DNA of 64,000 nt, taken from contig NRSV01000053.1 in NCBI GenBank assembly GCA_002286855.1, forward strand, positions 184,781 to 248,780, in the 5' to 3' direction. Under the pieces are notes generated by a model. The model made no database searches. It saw only the letters and a program-made list of their open reading frames with translations, and was not told where the DNA came from. Every line of letters starts with the position of its first letter. Position 1 is the stretch's first letter. Source of the stretch: Bipolaris cookei (lineage: Eukaryota > Ascomycota > Dothideomycetes > Pleosporales > Pleosporaceae). The position numbers and the translations under genes were made by a program. This document shows, in pieces, positions 8,992-19,180 of the stretch.

Positions 8992-11923
8992 TCAATCCCA
9001 TTTTCTGCCCCCTATATCACTTACTACACCCCCTTCTTCCTCTCCTTCACCCAGTCTCGCCCAAAACTCGTCTATCTCGGCAACATACCGTGTCTCGTTC
9101 AGCGGCTTGTCCCACTCATTACCTGGCGATGTGGCGATGCGCTGCCACTGCGCCATGCGCTCTGGGCGCTTGCCGTCGCGGTTAGAGGCAAAGTGGATTA
9201 GAAGTGAACCTATGCGCGCTGCGGATGGGGCAGCTGGTGGCAAAGAGGTAGAAGAGGGTGGGTACGCGTTGAACCAGCGTTGAGGGACATGAATTATGTT
9301 TGGGGCGAAGTGGGGCTTTTATATAAACGTCAGTTTACTCTTACTATCTCTTCTTGCATTCCCTTGTTCATTTCCCCTTCTTGCTCTTTTATATATAACG
9401 TAAAGCACCACCGAGCCGGACACTTTTTCTTGGCATCACGAACTTCATGTACGAAAACTCAAATTACTCTACACTAGCTATAGATGCGTTATACAACTCA
9501 CTTGTATCTGATAGAGAATCTTCTTCTACATCTTTTTGGCACGTACGGGCGTTATGGCCCACTCTCCCACAGGTTCCACAGTGCCGTTGACCTGGTAGAG
9601 CCTTTTCTTGACTACCCCCACCACCCGCCTTCTTTGATGCCGTACGACCAGTAGCAGCATTTTCAGCTGCCTGCGATGCTCCTGCACCAAAGTCTAGTGT
9701 CCCGCCTGTCTGAATTCGCTTTCTTTTACGCCCTCGGCGCTTTGTTACCTCAGCTAATTGCTCTTCAAGCTCTCGTATGCGGGCCTTCATAAGCACATTC
9801 TCATGTAGCATCTCCTCAGCTCCTTCAATAAGCTTTGAGAAGCCTTCTTGTGCAGCAGTTGGTGATCGTACAAAAGAATCTCTTACAAGCTTCGACTGTG
9901 ATCCAAATTCGTACGAATTGCTAGGGGTTTTAGACTCCCAGGGTGTTTCTAGCTGAGCTTCTTGTGGTGGGGTACAAAGGCGTACGTCAAGACGATCAAT
10001 GACTCTCTGCGCGTTAATAGGAACTAGCCCTGCTGCCTTAAAGGCTTTTTTGCAGTTATCGAACGTAAATACGTCGCGAAACGCGTCTCGAAAGGCTGGC
10101 AGGAAGCGTTCTTTATCAATATGCCAGACGTGGTGGCGTGCCAAGTCTCGTACGCGTTGGGAGTACTTCTGCTTAAGAGGCGAAAAGCAGACAACGTCAA
10201 GCGGCTGAAGTATATGCGATGAATGAGCAGGCATACAAAGAGTAAGAATCTTCTGTTCAAGACAGTAGTCCTTAAATTCTTGGTTTAGGTGGCTCTCATG
10301 GCCGTCAAGAATAAGTAGCCTGTACGACCCCACCTGACGCGTCTNTTGCCTGGCTGCGTCAAAGTAGGCCTCGTACGACGCTCTGCGCCTGTAACTACCT
10401 TCATTGAGCCAATCACGCCCATCTGAAAGCCAGTCTCGTCAAAGTTATGGATGTCGTCAGAATGTACTCCATACTTCTCAATTGTCTCTCGTACAAGCTC
10501 AAACCACGCGTTAATAACCTCTGGATCTTCCTGCTGTATTCTCTGGCGGTCCTTTGCTCGATTGAAAGCTGTTTTAAGCTCGTCCGAACGCGATACAAAT
10601 CGCTCTGCCCAGTTCTTGCCTAAAGGTTGGCCATCTCGTACGCGCAGTAGTTTCTCTGCCATATCCGCTACCTCACACAGTCGGGGAGCAAATCCTCGTG
10701 AGTCTAGATCAAGAATATATCGTACAATTGTTTGCTCTTCAATTATAGTTAGTTTGCGGCAGTTTGGAGATATCTGGGGTCGAAAAGTGATTTTGTTAAG
10801 CCGATCAGAAAGCCGCTGAAAAGGAACGTTGTAGACAGCAGCAGCGCGTCGAATGCTCTTAAACTGGCCCGTACGATAGGCCTGAATAGCAAGAGTAATT
10901 CTGCCTTCTCTCTGAGTTAATGTATCTTTACGTAGTTGGGACATGTTACTTTGCAAGTGATGTTCGCGATGCCAAGAAAAAGTGTCCGGCTCGGTGGTGT
11001 GTCCGGCTCGGTGGTGTGTCCGGCTCGGTGGTGCTTTACGTTATATATATATATATATTTATATTCCACCTTATGAATACAACCGAGGGAAGCATGACTA
11101 AAGGGTATTTGAGGAAGGGAAAAATAAAATAAAAAATAAACATAGAGATTGGGAAAGAAAAAAAAAGATAACGTACCCGTTGGCTAACAATCTCCATAGC
11201 ACTCTGCTCCGAGTATCTCAACTTGACATGTGGATCCCACTCTTTTAAGCTCAAACTCGCACTTAGAAATTGCATCGCCCATTCGCCCACCCGAATAAAA
11301 AACACACCATTGTTCAATCCGTGCCGGTCATCCGTCACTATCAAATCTACATCCCGGCCCGTCCTATTGCTGCCTATTTGCTGTTCAGCAGGCGGCAAGA
11401 AGATTTCCAGCGGGATATGCGGGTTCATGAGAATAGTATCGCGGTCATGCCAGAAGAGCCAGTGTAAGCGGTCCTCCACCGGTTTCACCAGTTCGTTGCC
11501 TAGGAGCGTGAGCAGGAAGGCGTGTTTGGACCATAGCCCGGGCAGCATGCGTTCACGCAGGATGAAGTGCGAGTAGTTGTGCAGCGTGTCGTGGACGTGG
11601 TGCGAGGAGATTGCGGCTTCATAGGTTGTGTCTTTAGGGCCGAAGGAGGTGGTTGCTTTTGCGATTTTGGAACGTGCGGCATTGTTTGATGGGAGTGCGG
11701 TGGAGTCTGAGGCTTGGAATGGGGTTGAGGGGAGGATTGCGGGGGAGAGTGCTGGGGCTGGGGTGTGTGTGAGGTAGAAGACGAGGGATATGCTGAGGGT
11801 TAGGAAAGAGAGATATTTTAGGGTTTGGATGGGACTTCGTGGACAACAGGTTTGGCGGCACTGCGATTCCTTGTCGTCCAGAGAGAAATCGCTGTCGAAT
11901 GATGATCGCGTGCTGGGGCTCAT
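8992..11923 (-). CDS. GT34-type (GMA12/MNN10 family) glycosyltransferase with a transposon in its intron
   Basis: Two exons on the minus strand (11923-11177 and 9315-8992) encode 356 residues. The donor GTACGT and the acceptor after TATAAAAG join in phase 0 and restore a continuous family signature. The N-terminus is cytosolic, followed by one signal-anchor helix (about residues 32-53, LKYLSFLTLSISLVFYL), so this is a type II Golgi membrane protein. The DXD-like nucleotide-sugar/metal motif is WLFWHDRDTILMNP; the distal part has VPQRWFNAYP and GSLLIHFASNRDGKR, as in GT34 galactosyl/mannosyltransferases. Donor sugar and acceptor cannot be read from sequence. The intron is 1861 nt, of which 1646 nt are an inserted Tc1/mariner element plus one TA, leaving about 215 nt of host intron. 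Whether the gene still splices cleanly is unknown. Confidence 0.78.
9398..9437 (+). repeat. Left terminal inverted repeat (40 bp)
   Basis: Starts ACGTAAAG, contains one copy of the 17-bp motif GTGTCCGGCTCGGTGGT (on the opposite strand) and ends TTGGCATC. Pairing with the right end continues with mismatches for a few more bases. Confidence 0.9.
9464..10944 (-). pseudogene. Fot1/pogo-type DDE transposase, disrupted
   Basis: The minus-strand reading begins at ATG 10944 (MSQLRKDTLTQREGRI). It has a pipsqueak/CENP-B-like helix-turn-helix region (about residues 8-60, RRAAAVYNVP), a Tc5/CENP-B second DNA-binding segment, and the DDE core: first Asp in NFDETGFQMG, second in LLILDGHESH, third in LQPLDVVCFSPLK. 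The C-terminus carries a CCHC zinc knuckle (CGTCGRVGHNARTC). Between the first and second Asp only about 45 residues remain where roughly 90 are normal, the frame shifts near 10330-10370 and an undetermined base lies at 10345. The QPGNREW-type segment of the family is lost. All three catalytic Asp survive, but the fold cannot be intact, so this copy is non-autonomous unless the break is an assembly artefact around the N. Confidence 0.88.
10968..11041 (-). repeat. Right terminal inverted repeat with 3x17-bp internal duplication (74 bp)
   Basis: Matches the left repeat but carries three head-to-tail copies of GTGTCCGGCTCGGTGGT (10982-10998, 10999-11015, 11016-11032) where the left end has one. 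The 34-bp length difference is exactly two units. Confidence 0.92.
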
Positions 11924-14337
11924 TGCGGTGTTTGGTGTCTGGGCGGAATGCGACTTTGACAACTGCGCATACGACGTGCGTCTGGCATTGAGGATCCTAC
12001 GTCTTCAGTCGAGTTGAGAATGGGAAAGAAAACTCCCAAACTGAGGCTGGTGAGTGGGCTACATAGCTCGAGATTTGGGAAACGGCCGAGATATGAGACG
12101 CGCATTGTGTTGGTCTTGCGCCTCAAGACCGGCGTCAGCTCCCTGGATGGCCGACGCAGGTAAGATGTTCTAAGGCTGTTGTTACATGGCCAATTAGGTT
12201 GGGCGGACTGGGCGCCAGACTGGGCGCACCAAGTATGACGACCGAGGTTGCCACGTTTGTGAGGCTCACTACGTGTTTAGCATCCACCGGTTCTATCGCC
12301 ATGTACATCTCTAGAAGGAAGCTATTTCTATTAGTTTTGGTGAGTTTTCTTTATAATACGTTGTCCAAAGTATGGGCTGACAGCAGTCTTTCAGGCATTT
12401 TAGCCAAGAGTCTAGCAGCACGCTAAAAACTATACGTCAATATATCAAGAGAGTAGACTCTGATTTTTCGCAATGTCCAGAATTAAGTCAACTAAGCCAT
12501 TATATCTGCAAGATACGTTTAACGAGAGTATAGTAAAATGTCTAATATCGAATGACATGACTCAGGTCATCGTCGTATTCGCAAGATTAACCACAACACT
12601 AGTTTTGGCCTTCAGTCTCCGTACGGAAGTACTGCGGTATAACACCCAAACATCTCTTTACGAAGCGTGATCCATGGGTCTTGTTAATTTATCCAAGTCT
12701 TCTAATATGGTTAGCCATGCTATATGTGGCTAGCATACTGTCGTATTTGACTCCTGTCGTGATTAAGAAGTCGCTCTGACCAGTGCTTCTTTGAGGCTCT
12801 CATGCGAGCATCCCACCAGTCACAAGGTTCTTCTTGACGCATTTTGGCACTTGGAGTACTTTTGCGTGGTTGGGGCTTGTGGATAGGGTCTGCTTTCATG
12901 CAGAGGACATGCAGCTCTACAGTGATACAAGAGGGTGTCTTAATAGTGCTCAGAGTGTTATAATTCGTCGTAAGATAATATTTACAAATCCGAGCCTGCT
13001 GTATCCGTTTCGATAGTTCTCATACTCTGCTCCTACTCAACACAGATCCAGCCACCATTTGGTTCGTTGTTCGTTGAGTCAGTGTGACAGGAAGTCTCCG
13101 ACGCCGGCCCGATATTAATGTTATACTCCTGACCGTAATCATTCCTACATTTTTCGGAAAGAAGCTTTTGGAAAGTAGCACTAATTAGTACTAAGTATTA
13201 GAACCCCTAGTCTAGAGAAAGAAGAGATAAGAAAAATGCGTTGAAGAGTGTTTTTACTTACGCATTTTATGTAGACCTAAGTTTTCTTTCTAGAACCGTG
13301 GTTTCTGAATACAGGGCATTAGATGTTGGAAGCACCTGCTAGCTTACTTGGCAAACAATAGAATTCAGAGACTGTGGTCAAGAAGGGAGAGACGGCGAGG
13401 AAACCAATGCAATCATTGTGTACCGATGGGAATCAAACATTACTGTAGAGTTTAGGTGTCACGTAGGCAGTGATGTAGGTAGACGGGAGAAAAACCGCCG
13501 TTTCATAGGGCACAGATGAAGATTTACCATTCTTAGTGAGAGACAGTTGGTGTGCTGAAGCTTGCAAATGTTTCTACTATAGAAAACAAGTATTTATACT
13601 TGAGCATGTTTATTCCTGTTATTAAAAAACTAGAAGAAGTGTTCAAGTGGAACTGTTTCCGTCTCTTTCTCTCCCTCAACCCACCCCCATGTCTTTCTAG
13701 ATCTTTACTTCTCTATCTTTACTTCTTAAGATATAATTAAAAGAGAAAGAGATGGGAAGTGAATAGAGAAGTGAGAAAGGAGAAGAGGTACGAACAACTT
13801 AATCCACAGCGCTAGATAAACCAGGTATAATATTATATTTTTCCGTAAATGCAGAGACCTTCGAAAAGGCATCGATTTCAGGGCGGGCTCCTAGAGGAGC
13901 CAAGCGCGCAGCCAACCACTCAGCCAAAAAGGCAGGCACAAGACAACAAGCTTGACTTGTTGCTGGCATGGCTGATACTTAATCTTACTGCGTCCTTGCA
14001 GGTTGATAGAGTCTAGCACTCTAGCTCCGTGACAATCGATATGTAATTAAAGCTTCAAAAAAAGCACTCATCTAAACCGTAGCAGATAGTGCATGAACAC
14101 TGCTACAAAGTAGCGATACCATTACTCACCTTCCTCTTCAACGAACACCCTAAGCACGAAGCGCATACAAGACTCGCCGATGGTTACCCACACCTTCCTA
14201 TACCCGCTAGTATACTAGGATGCTTATCTGTCGCTAAGCCTGTGGCGTGCTGCTTAGCTGTGGTTGCTTGGTGGCCTTAAATGGCTGTGTAACCTTAAGT
14301 TTCCCGTCTCACAACGTTCGCCATCTCTCCATTAACC
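11924..14337. other. Gene-poor A+T-rich region
   Basis: Contains the GT34 promoter at its left end and the GMC promoter at its right. Apart from one possible small spliced gene (12235-12533, listed separately) I see only short open frames without protein character. Around 13700-13790 an imperfect inverted CT/GA-rich stretch is present. No transposon ends recognised. Confidence 0.5.
12235..12533 (+). CDS. Possible small two-exon hypothetical protein
   Basis: An ATG at 12235 opens 35 codons to a GTGAGT donor (intron 12340-12386, 47 nt, branch GCTGAC, acceptor CAG). The second exon (12387-12533) continues in phase 0 to TAG, giving 83 residues. The intron is of textbook form for this genome, which is the main support. 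The protein is basic, without a clear signal peptide, and I recognise no family. It could equally be a relic of a decayed gene or chance. Confidence 0.25.
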
Positions 14338-16191
14338 ATGTCGGGCAAAACCCTTCACACTGACGCTGAGGTCTACGACTTCGTCCTCGTCGGAGCCGGA
14401 TCAGCCTCTTGCTTAATCGCGTCACGTCTCTCGCAAAAGCTGCCTGATCACCGGATTCTTGTTCTGGAAGCTGGAGAACATATTCGCGATGACCCTAAAG
14501 TGCAGACACCTGGTCTAGCCACGAGGCTACTGTCGGATCCCGCTTACGATTGGCGATATTCTTCCTCACCGGAGCCGGGGTTGAACAACAGGAGGATTGA
14601 CCATCCCAGGGGGAAACTGGTGGGTGGCAGCAGTGCCATTAATAGTCACAGTGTCGTGTTTCCTAATCACGAGTGGCATGATCGTATGGCGAAGGAACTT
14701 CTATCAGACGCGGGGAGAGAGGAGTGGGGCTCACGGGGCATGAGTGATTGCTACAGAAGATGGCAGGCAGAACAGTCCGGTCTAACAGAAGATGACGATG
14801 GAGTGTCTCTAGATCGTGTGCAAACATCATATCCGCGTACCCGGGACCTGCTTCAAACCCGGTGGGTGGAAGCTTTTGAGGAGCTTGGCTATCCGACGAA
14901 GACTACAGGGTTTACCGAGAGCTCTGCTGGAGCAGTCAACATCACCAATGCGATCGATTCTTCAAAAGGCGAATGAAGCCATGCATGTACAGCATATCTA
15001 GAGCCCGCCTTGAAACGTGGCAATGTCACATTGAAGACTGGCGTAAAGGCCGATAAGATTGCATTTGATGAGGCATTGACTGCTGATGGAAAACTCAGCG
15101 CTGGAGGCGTCCACTACACATACAAGGGGGGAGAGCATTTTGTCAGTGGCCGAGAAATAATTCTCGGTGCAGGCGTATTTGAATCTCCCCTAATCTTGGA
15201 ACGATCAGGTATCGGATCCAAAAAGATTCTTGCAGACGCTAATATTCCGGTCTTGTACGAGCTTCCAGGGGTTGGCGAAAACTTGCAGGATCATCTGAAC
15301 TGCAGCTTGTCATGCGAAACTCAAGATGACATCCCTACTCGTGACAAAATAATGCGGAACCCTGAATTGCAAAAGGTTGCGCTATTAGAGTACGAAAAAA
15401 GCCACACTGGTCGAATGTCCGAAGGGGCCGCATATAGTTTTGCCTTTACACCACTACAGATGCTGGAAACTCCATCGGAGACACAGGAGCTCATCGAAAT
15501 AGTCGAACATCTGGTGAAAAATGAGAGTAACCCGAGCCTAAAGACCCAGTACTCCATCATTCAGAAGACGGTCGAAAGTCCCAGCGAAGCGACAGCCACC
15601 TCATTCATGCTGCGTACACAACGTCACAAAGACGCTGATTCACTTCCCAAAGGCACGCCATCTGTTATCGATGGCAACTATATAACTGTTGTCGCAATGT
15701 TGGCCCATCCCTTTTCGCGTGGAAGCTGTCATATCTCGCCTAGTTCTTCAGATCAGCCCGAGATAAAATTCAACTACCTTTCTCACCCCCTTGATACGGA
15801 GATACTAGCTCGTCACTTGCGTCTCATCGAAAGGCTCTTCCAGAAGCCTACCTTTGCTGCTATGACAAAGCCAGAAGGAAGACGATTGCCTCGAAGCTTC
15901 CCCCATCCGGTATCATCACTCGAAGACGCGAAAGGAATCCTCCCAATCAACTCCGCGACGAACTACCATCCGTGCGGTACTTGTTCCATGATGAGGGAAG
16001 ATCTAGGTGGCGTGGTTGACGAGCGGCTGACTGTATATGGGACGAAGAATGTGAAGATTTGCGATGCGAGTGTCTTGCCAATCATCCCACGGGGGAATAT
16101 TCTGACCGCCGTCTACGCTTTCGCCGAGAAGGCAGCCGAGATAATTTGTAGGGAGACGAAGTTGGGTCTCCTGTCGCACCAAGGCATATAA
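14338..16191 (+). pseudogene. GMC oxidoreductase with a single in-frame TGA
   Basis: One continuous frame of 617 codons carries the full GMC flavoenzyme plan. It has an N-terminal FAD Rossmann motif (FVLVGAGSASCLIASRL; the third glycine of GxGxxG is replaced), the GMC signature region (GGSSAIN), the second signature (GAGVFESPLILERSGIG), and a C-terminal active-site segment with the conserved His (NYHPCGTCSM) and Asn (IPRGN). Codon 213 (14974-14976) is TGA, within a segment that normally reads GERS before AYLEPA; a CGA to TGA change explains it. Sequence after the stop stays collinear and unmutated, so the lesion looks recent or is a sequencing error. The downstream open part starts only at a TTG. 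Intact homologues oxidise alcohols or choline-like substrates; the substrate is unknown here. Confidence 0.85.
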
Positions 16192-16771
16192 TTTTGACTT
16201 CGTCATTTTATTACCATCATAGCCAGAGGTTTTTTCAATTAAATAAATAAATAAATCAATTTAAAATGCTATCTGGTTCCCTTACGGGTCTATGAGCACT
16301 TTTCCTTCTTTTATGAAAGTAGAGCAAACATAGCAGGTCTCCCTGCTTAAAAACCTCTATAACTGCCTACTGCTGTTCTCTTCAGGTTTTTTAATTAAAA
16401 ATCTTGCAACTTACAAAAATATGCACTGGGAAAGTGAATCTTGTAACTCAGGCGACAACTTCCTAGGTAATATAAAGAAATGCCACCTGACTGGCTTTGA
16501 TGATTCCCACTGTTATAAAATCTATCTATATGACATTTTCAATAATATACTGTTCTGTCTACTTTTTTTCTCACGCAATAGACGTTGAAGTGTTTAGCTA
16601 CCAATAGTTAGAGCAGCCAGAGCAACACGTAGCTTCAGCTGTACCCATTTTCAGCGCCGTTCATAGGCTGTAAGCTTGGTGTAAGAGTAGGTATGTACGA
16701 AGTTGTTCATTTGCATGTGCTGTCAGAGTAACGGGTAGTGCTAGGCGTTGCTCGGCTGCTATCCTATTGGT

Positions 16772-16890
16772 GTGGCTGATGAGCGACGGTCGTCAGTTGG
16801 TGTCGCCCGGCCCACCTTGCGGCCCGTCTATCATCCGATTGTGGCTGACGAGCGACAGTGGCTGATTGGCGTTGCGTGCCCCATCTTCAT
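16772..16890 (+). repeat. Imperfect direct repeat, period about 69 bp
   Basis: GTGGCTGATGAGCGACGG at 16772 recurs as GTGGCTGACGAGCGACAG at 16841, each followed by a diverged GGTGTCGCCCGGCCC / GGCGTTGCGTGCCCC segment. The period is a multiple of three, so a short open frame runs through both copies, but nothing else suggests coding. Confidence 0.5.
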
Positions 16891-18998
16891 CCATACATGC
16901 ATATGTACATCTTTGTGGACCGAAACAGGTGAATGAAAGACTATCCTGATTACCAGAAAAGCACAACTGCTTATAATTAGTTGCCTATAAAAACACTCCT
17001 ACGCACTTGAATTAATATTGTATATAGAAGTGGTTGGATTGCCTGCGTAAAGTTGGGGTAGCCAGATAAACTTGTGGTTAGAGCTGCACCCTTTTTCAGA
17101 GCTTTTTATGACTGGGTACCAGTGTGATATCGGAGGTTCAAAGTCGTGTATGCAGATGACAAGGGGCTTCGCACACTCACCTGGCTTGTGGCCAATCGAC
17201 AGCTGCTGCCTAGCAGCCACAATTCAGTTGCTGGCAACACCCTCAAGCGAGACGGCAGCTGGGGCGATGACAATCAGCCACTGTCATTGATGCGCGACAC
17301 CAACCAGGGGACAGTATGCATGAGGCTGTGGTGTTAGCTTCTACTCTTGGGGGCTTTGAAGCAAATACCAAAGGACCTGCCACAGGTATGTACTCAGCTG
17401 CATGCAAATTGCTCAGGGGTTTACGTATGCTGTACCATTTCTCCATACAAGGAGAGTTGCAGGCAGACTTGCTCGAGAAGCGAATGCACTATGGACCCAA
17501 GCTGTGCAACGGTATTGCCTAGCGAAAGTCTTATTATTAGTTAACCTCGGACCTATGTACATGTCGAAGCATCGGAAACAGACTTAAGCGCAGTTCCCCA
17601 TAGATATTGTAGCTGAGATACTAATAGCTAGTGCGAGGAACAGCCAATACGGTCGTGGAGTGAGCCGATGCACTCCTGTCAAATCTCCACAATCCTGTGG
17701 CGGTTCGTATTTTGTACAGTTGCGGGCGTTGATTTCGGTATAGGGCAGCACGATGTATCCAACGTTGGTATCAGCTTGTCACTGTCCCGTTTCTAGTGGA
17801 CACCCGGCAGGAAGAATGACTTAGGATATTGTGTTATGCTAGGCGTGTTCGCCAAAATAGCAGCCACTCGGATTTGAGGCTGAGCCCCTTTCGCTTTTGT
17901 TCACTGCCATGTGCACGACTTCGTCCTTATTCATAATCCTACCCCTAACATCGTCGTCTCTTTAAGCTGGCCTTGGACATTCTAGATACACATTTATGGG
18001 GCTTCAAAAAAGGGTCATTAAGAAACCAATAACCCAATAGTAGAAGCAAGAGCCCACAACAGCCTCGCTGCGCCGCTTTGGCATATCTGTATACGGGCAA
18101 GCGTGCGCTAGACGCCCCAAATGGGGGACACTAGGGCGAGAATGAATGTGGCGCATCCCCTATGAGGGTCTGTTCTTTGGCGAACACCATAAGCGAGCAC
18201 GCATCTTGGTCCAGGCTTCAATCGCTGCGGGGTTGAACAGCTTTTGCCATGCTAGGCGCTACTACGTATCTCGCATTGGACAGGTTTGACAAGTGCGAAC
18301 CGTATTCGAAGTCTTCCGATCATGTTCGAGGGTAAACGCCAGTGGCTTCGCTGTCTGCTGTGGGCTGATCTCGAATCTACGCACCAACTCAGACTCGCGG
18401 CGTACGAGGTATGCACGATTATCCACGATGCCGATCTTGAAGTTCGCGCTATTGACGGCTCAAAGCGCTGAGACCATAGAGTCTAGGCCTATAGACAGGC
18501 AATACTGGTGCGATGAACAACGACGCTTCACCGAACTAGTACTCGGCAGCTAGCACTCGACTCCAACGACCTGGCAATGTGGAAATACATCTACGCAGCA
18601 AGGGATGTCTTGACTTCCATGACTCGCTTTTGCGACTCATTCTATGCACAACGGAATGCCTGGATGTTCAAGTCGTTACTTGTGGAATCGAAAACACACG
18701 AAGCTGCTGAGCAAACAACCAATGGAAGAAAAACCACGTCCAATGATGCAAAAGCAAGTCTCTAAGCAGACATGTAATCTCAAAAGGTCGCACAGATGTA
18801 GGGCGTCAATTCGAGTTTCAGCCTTGTGCCTAACAGCTTGCACATCGTATTCGCAACGGCATCAGACACAAGAGTGCTTAGCGGGTCTCGTTCAATGCAG
18901 TAGCGCTACGGGTGCAGATCGAATCAAGGGCACGATGGAAGCTTTTGCAACCTCAGGGGCAAGTCTGTCCGAGACCGAGCTCTGCGGCTTCAAGTGAG

Positions 18999-19006
18999 TA
19001 TATATG
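18999..19006 (+). promoter_or_regulatory. TATA box of the secreted repeat protein gene
   Basis: TATATATG lies about 175 bases before the start codon at 19181 and is followed by a pyrimidine-rich leader with TCTCAATCAATCAAC-type sequence, typical of strongly expressed fungal genes. Position and context only; no transcript start is known. Confidence 0.5.
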
Positions 19007-19180
19007 TATCACTGTTTCTCTTGATACATTCTCCATCTTCAAGATCCTCTCAATCAATCAACATCTTTCGCACTCTTCGAGTGACGACGACATTCCTTTT
19101 TTTCATTATCAACTTACCCCAGTCATTCGTTATCCACGATCTTATTTATACGTAATACTTAACTCTATTAATTCATCACA

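Larger units (their letters stand above)
9398..11041 (-). mobile_element. Tc1/mariner (Fot1/pogo-type) DNA transposon, defective
   Basis: A 1644-bp element is bounded by inverted repeats beginning ACGTAAAGCACCACCGAG and flanked by the TA dinucleotide duplication usual for this superfamily (9396-9397 and 11042-11043). It contains one transposase gene on the minus strand, now broken. It lies wholly inside the intron of the GT34 gene, in the same orientation. Flanking host sequence is TATATATA-rich, a natural target for TA insertion. Confidence 0.92.
16192..19180. other. Gene-poor region with degenerate sequence
   Basis: About 3 kb without a convincing gene. Short open frames near 17070-17590 and 18280-19000 overlap in several frames and lack motifs, as expected for decayed coding or transposon sequence. 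An imperfect direct repeat (16772-16890) and an ATAAATAA microsatellite (about 16240-16256) are present. The right end holds the promoter of the secreted repeat protein. Confidence 0.5.

Noticed and set aside
14960..15010. Possible intron removing the TGA of the GMC gene
   Set aside because: The only GT-AG pair nearby spans about 18 bases, starts after the stop and would break the conserved AYLEPA segment.
17072..17590. Possible reverse-transcriptase relic (a YADD tetrapeptide in one frame)
   Set aside because: Nothing around the tetrapeptide matches a reverse transcriptase; four residues are chance level.
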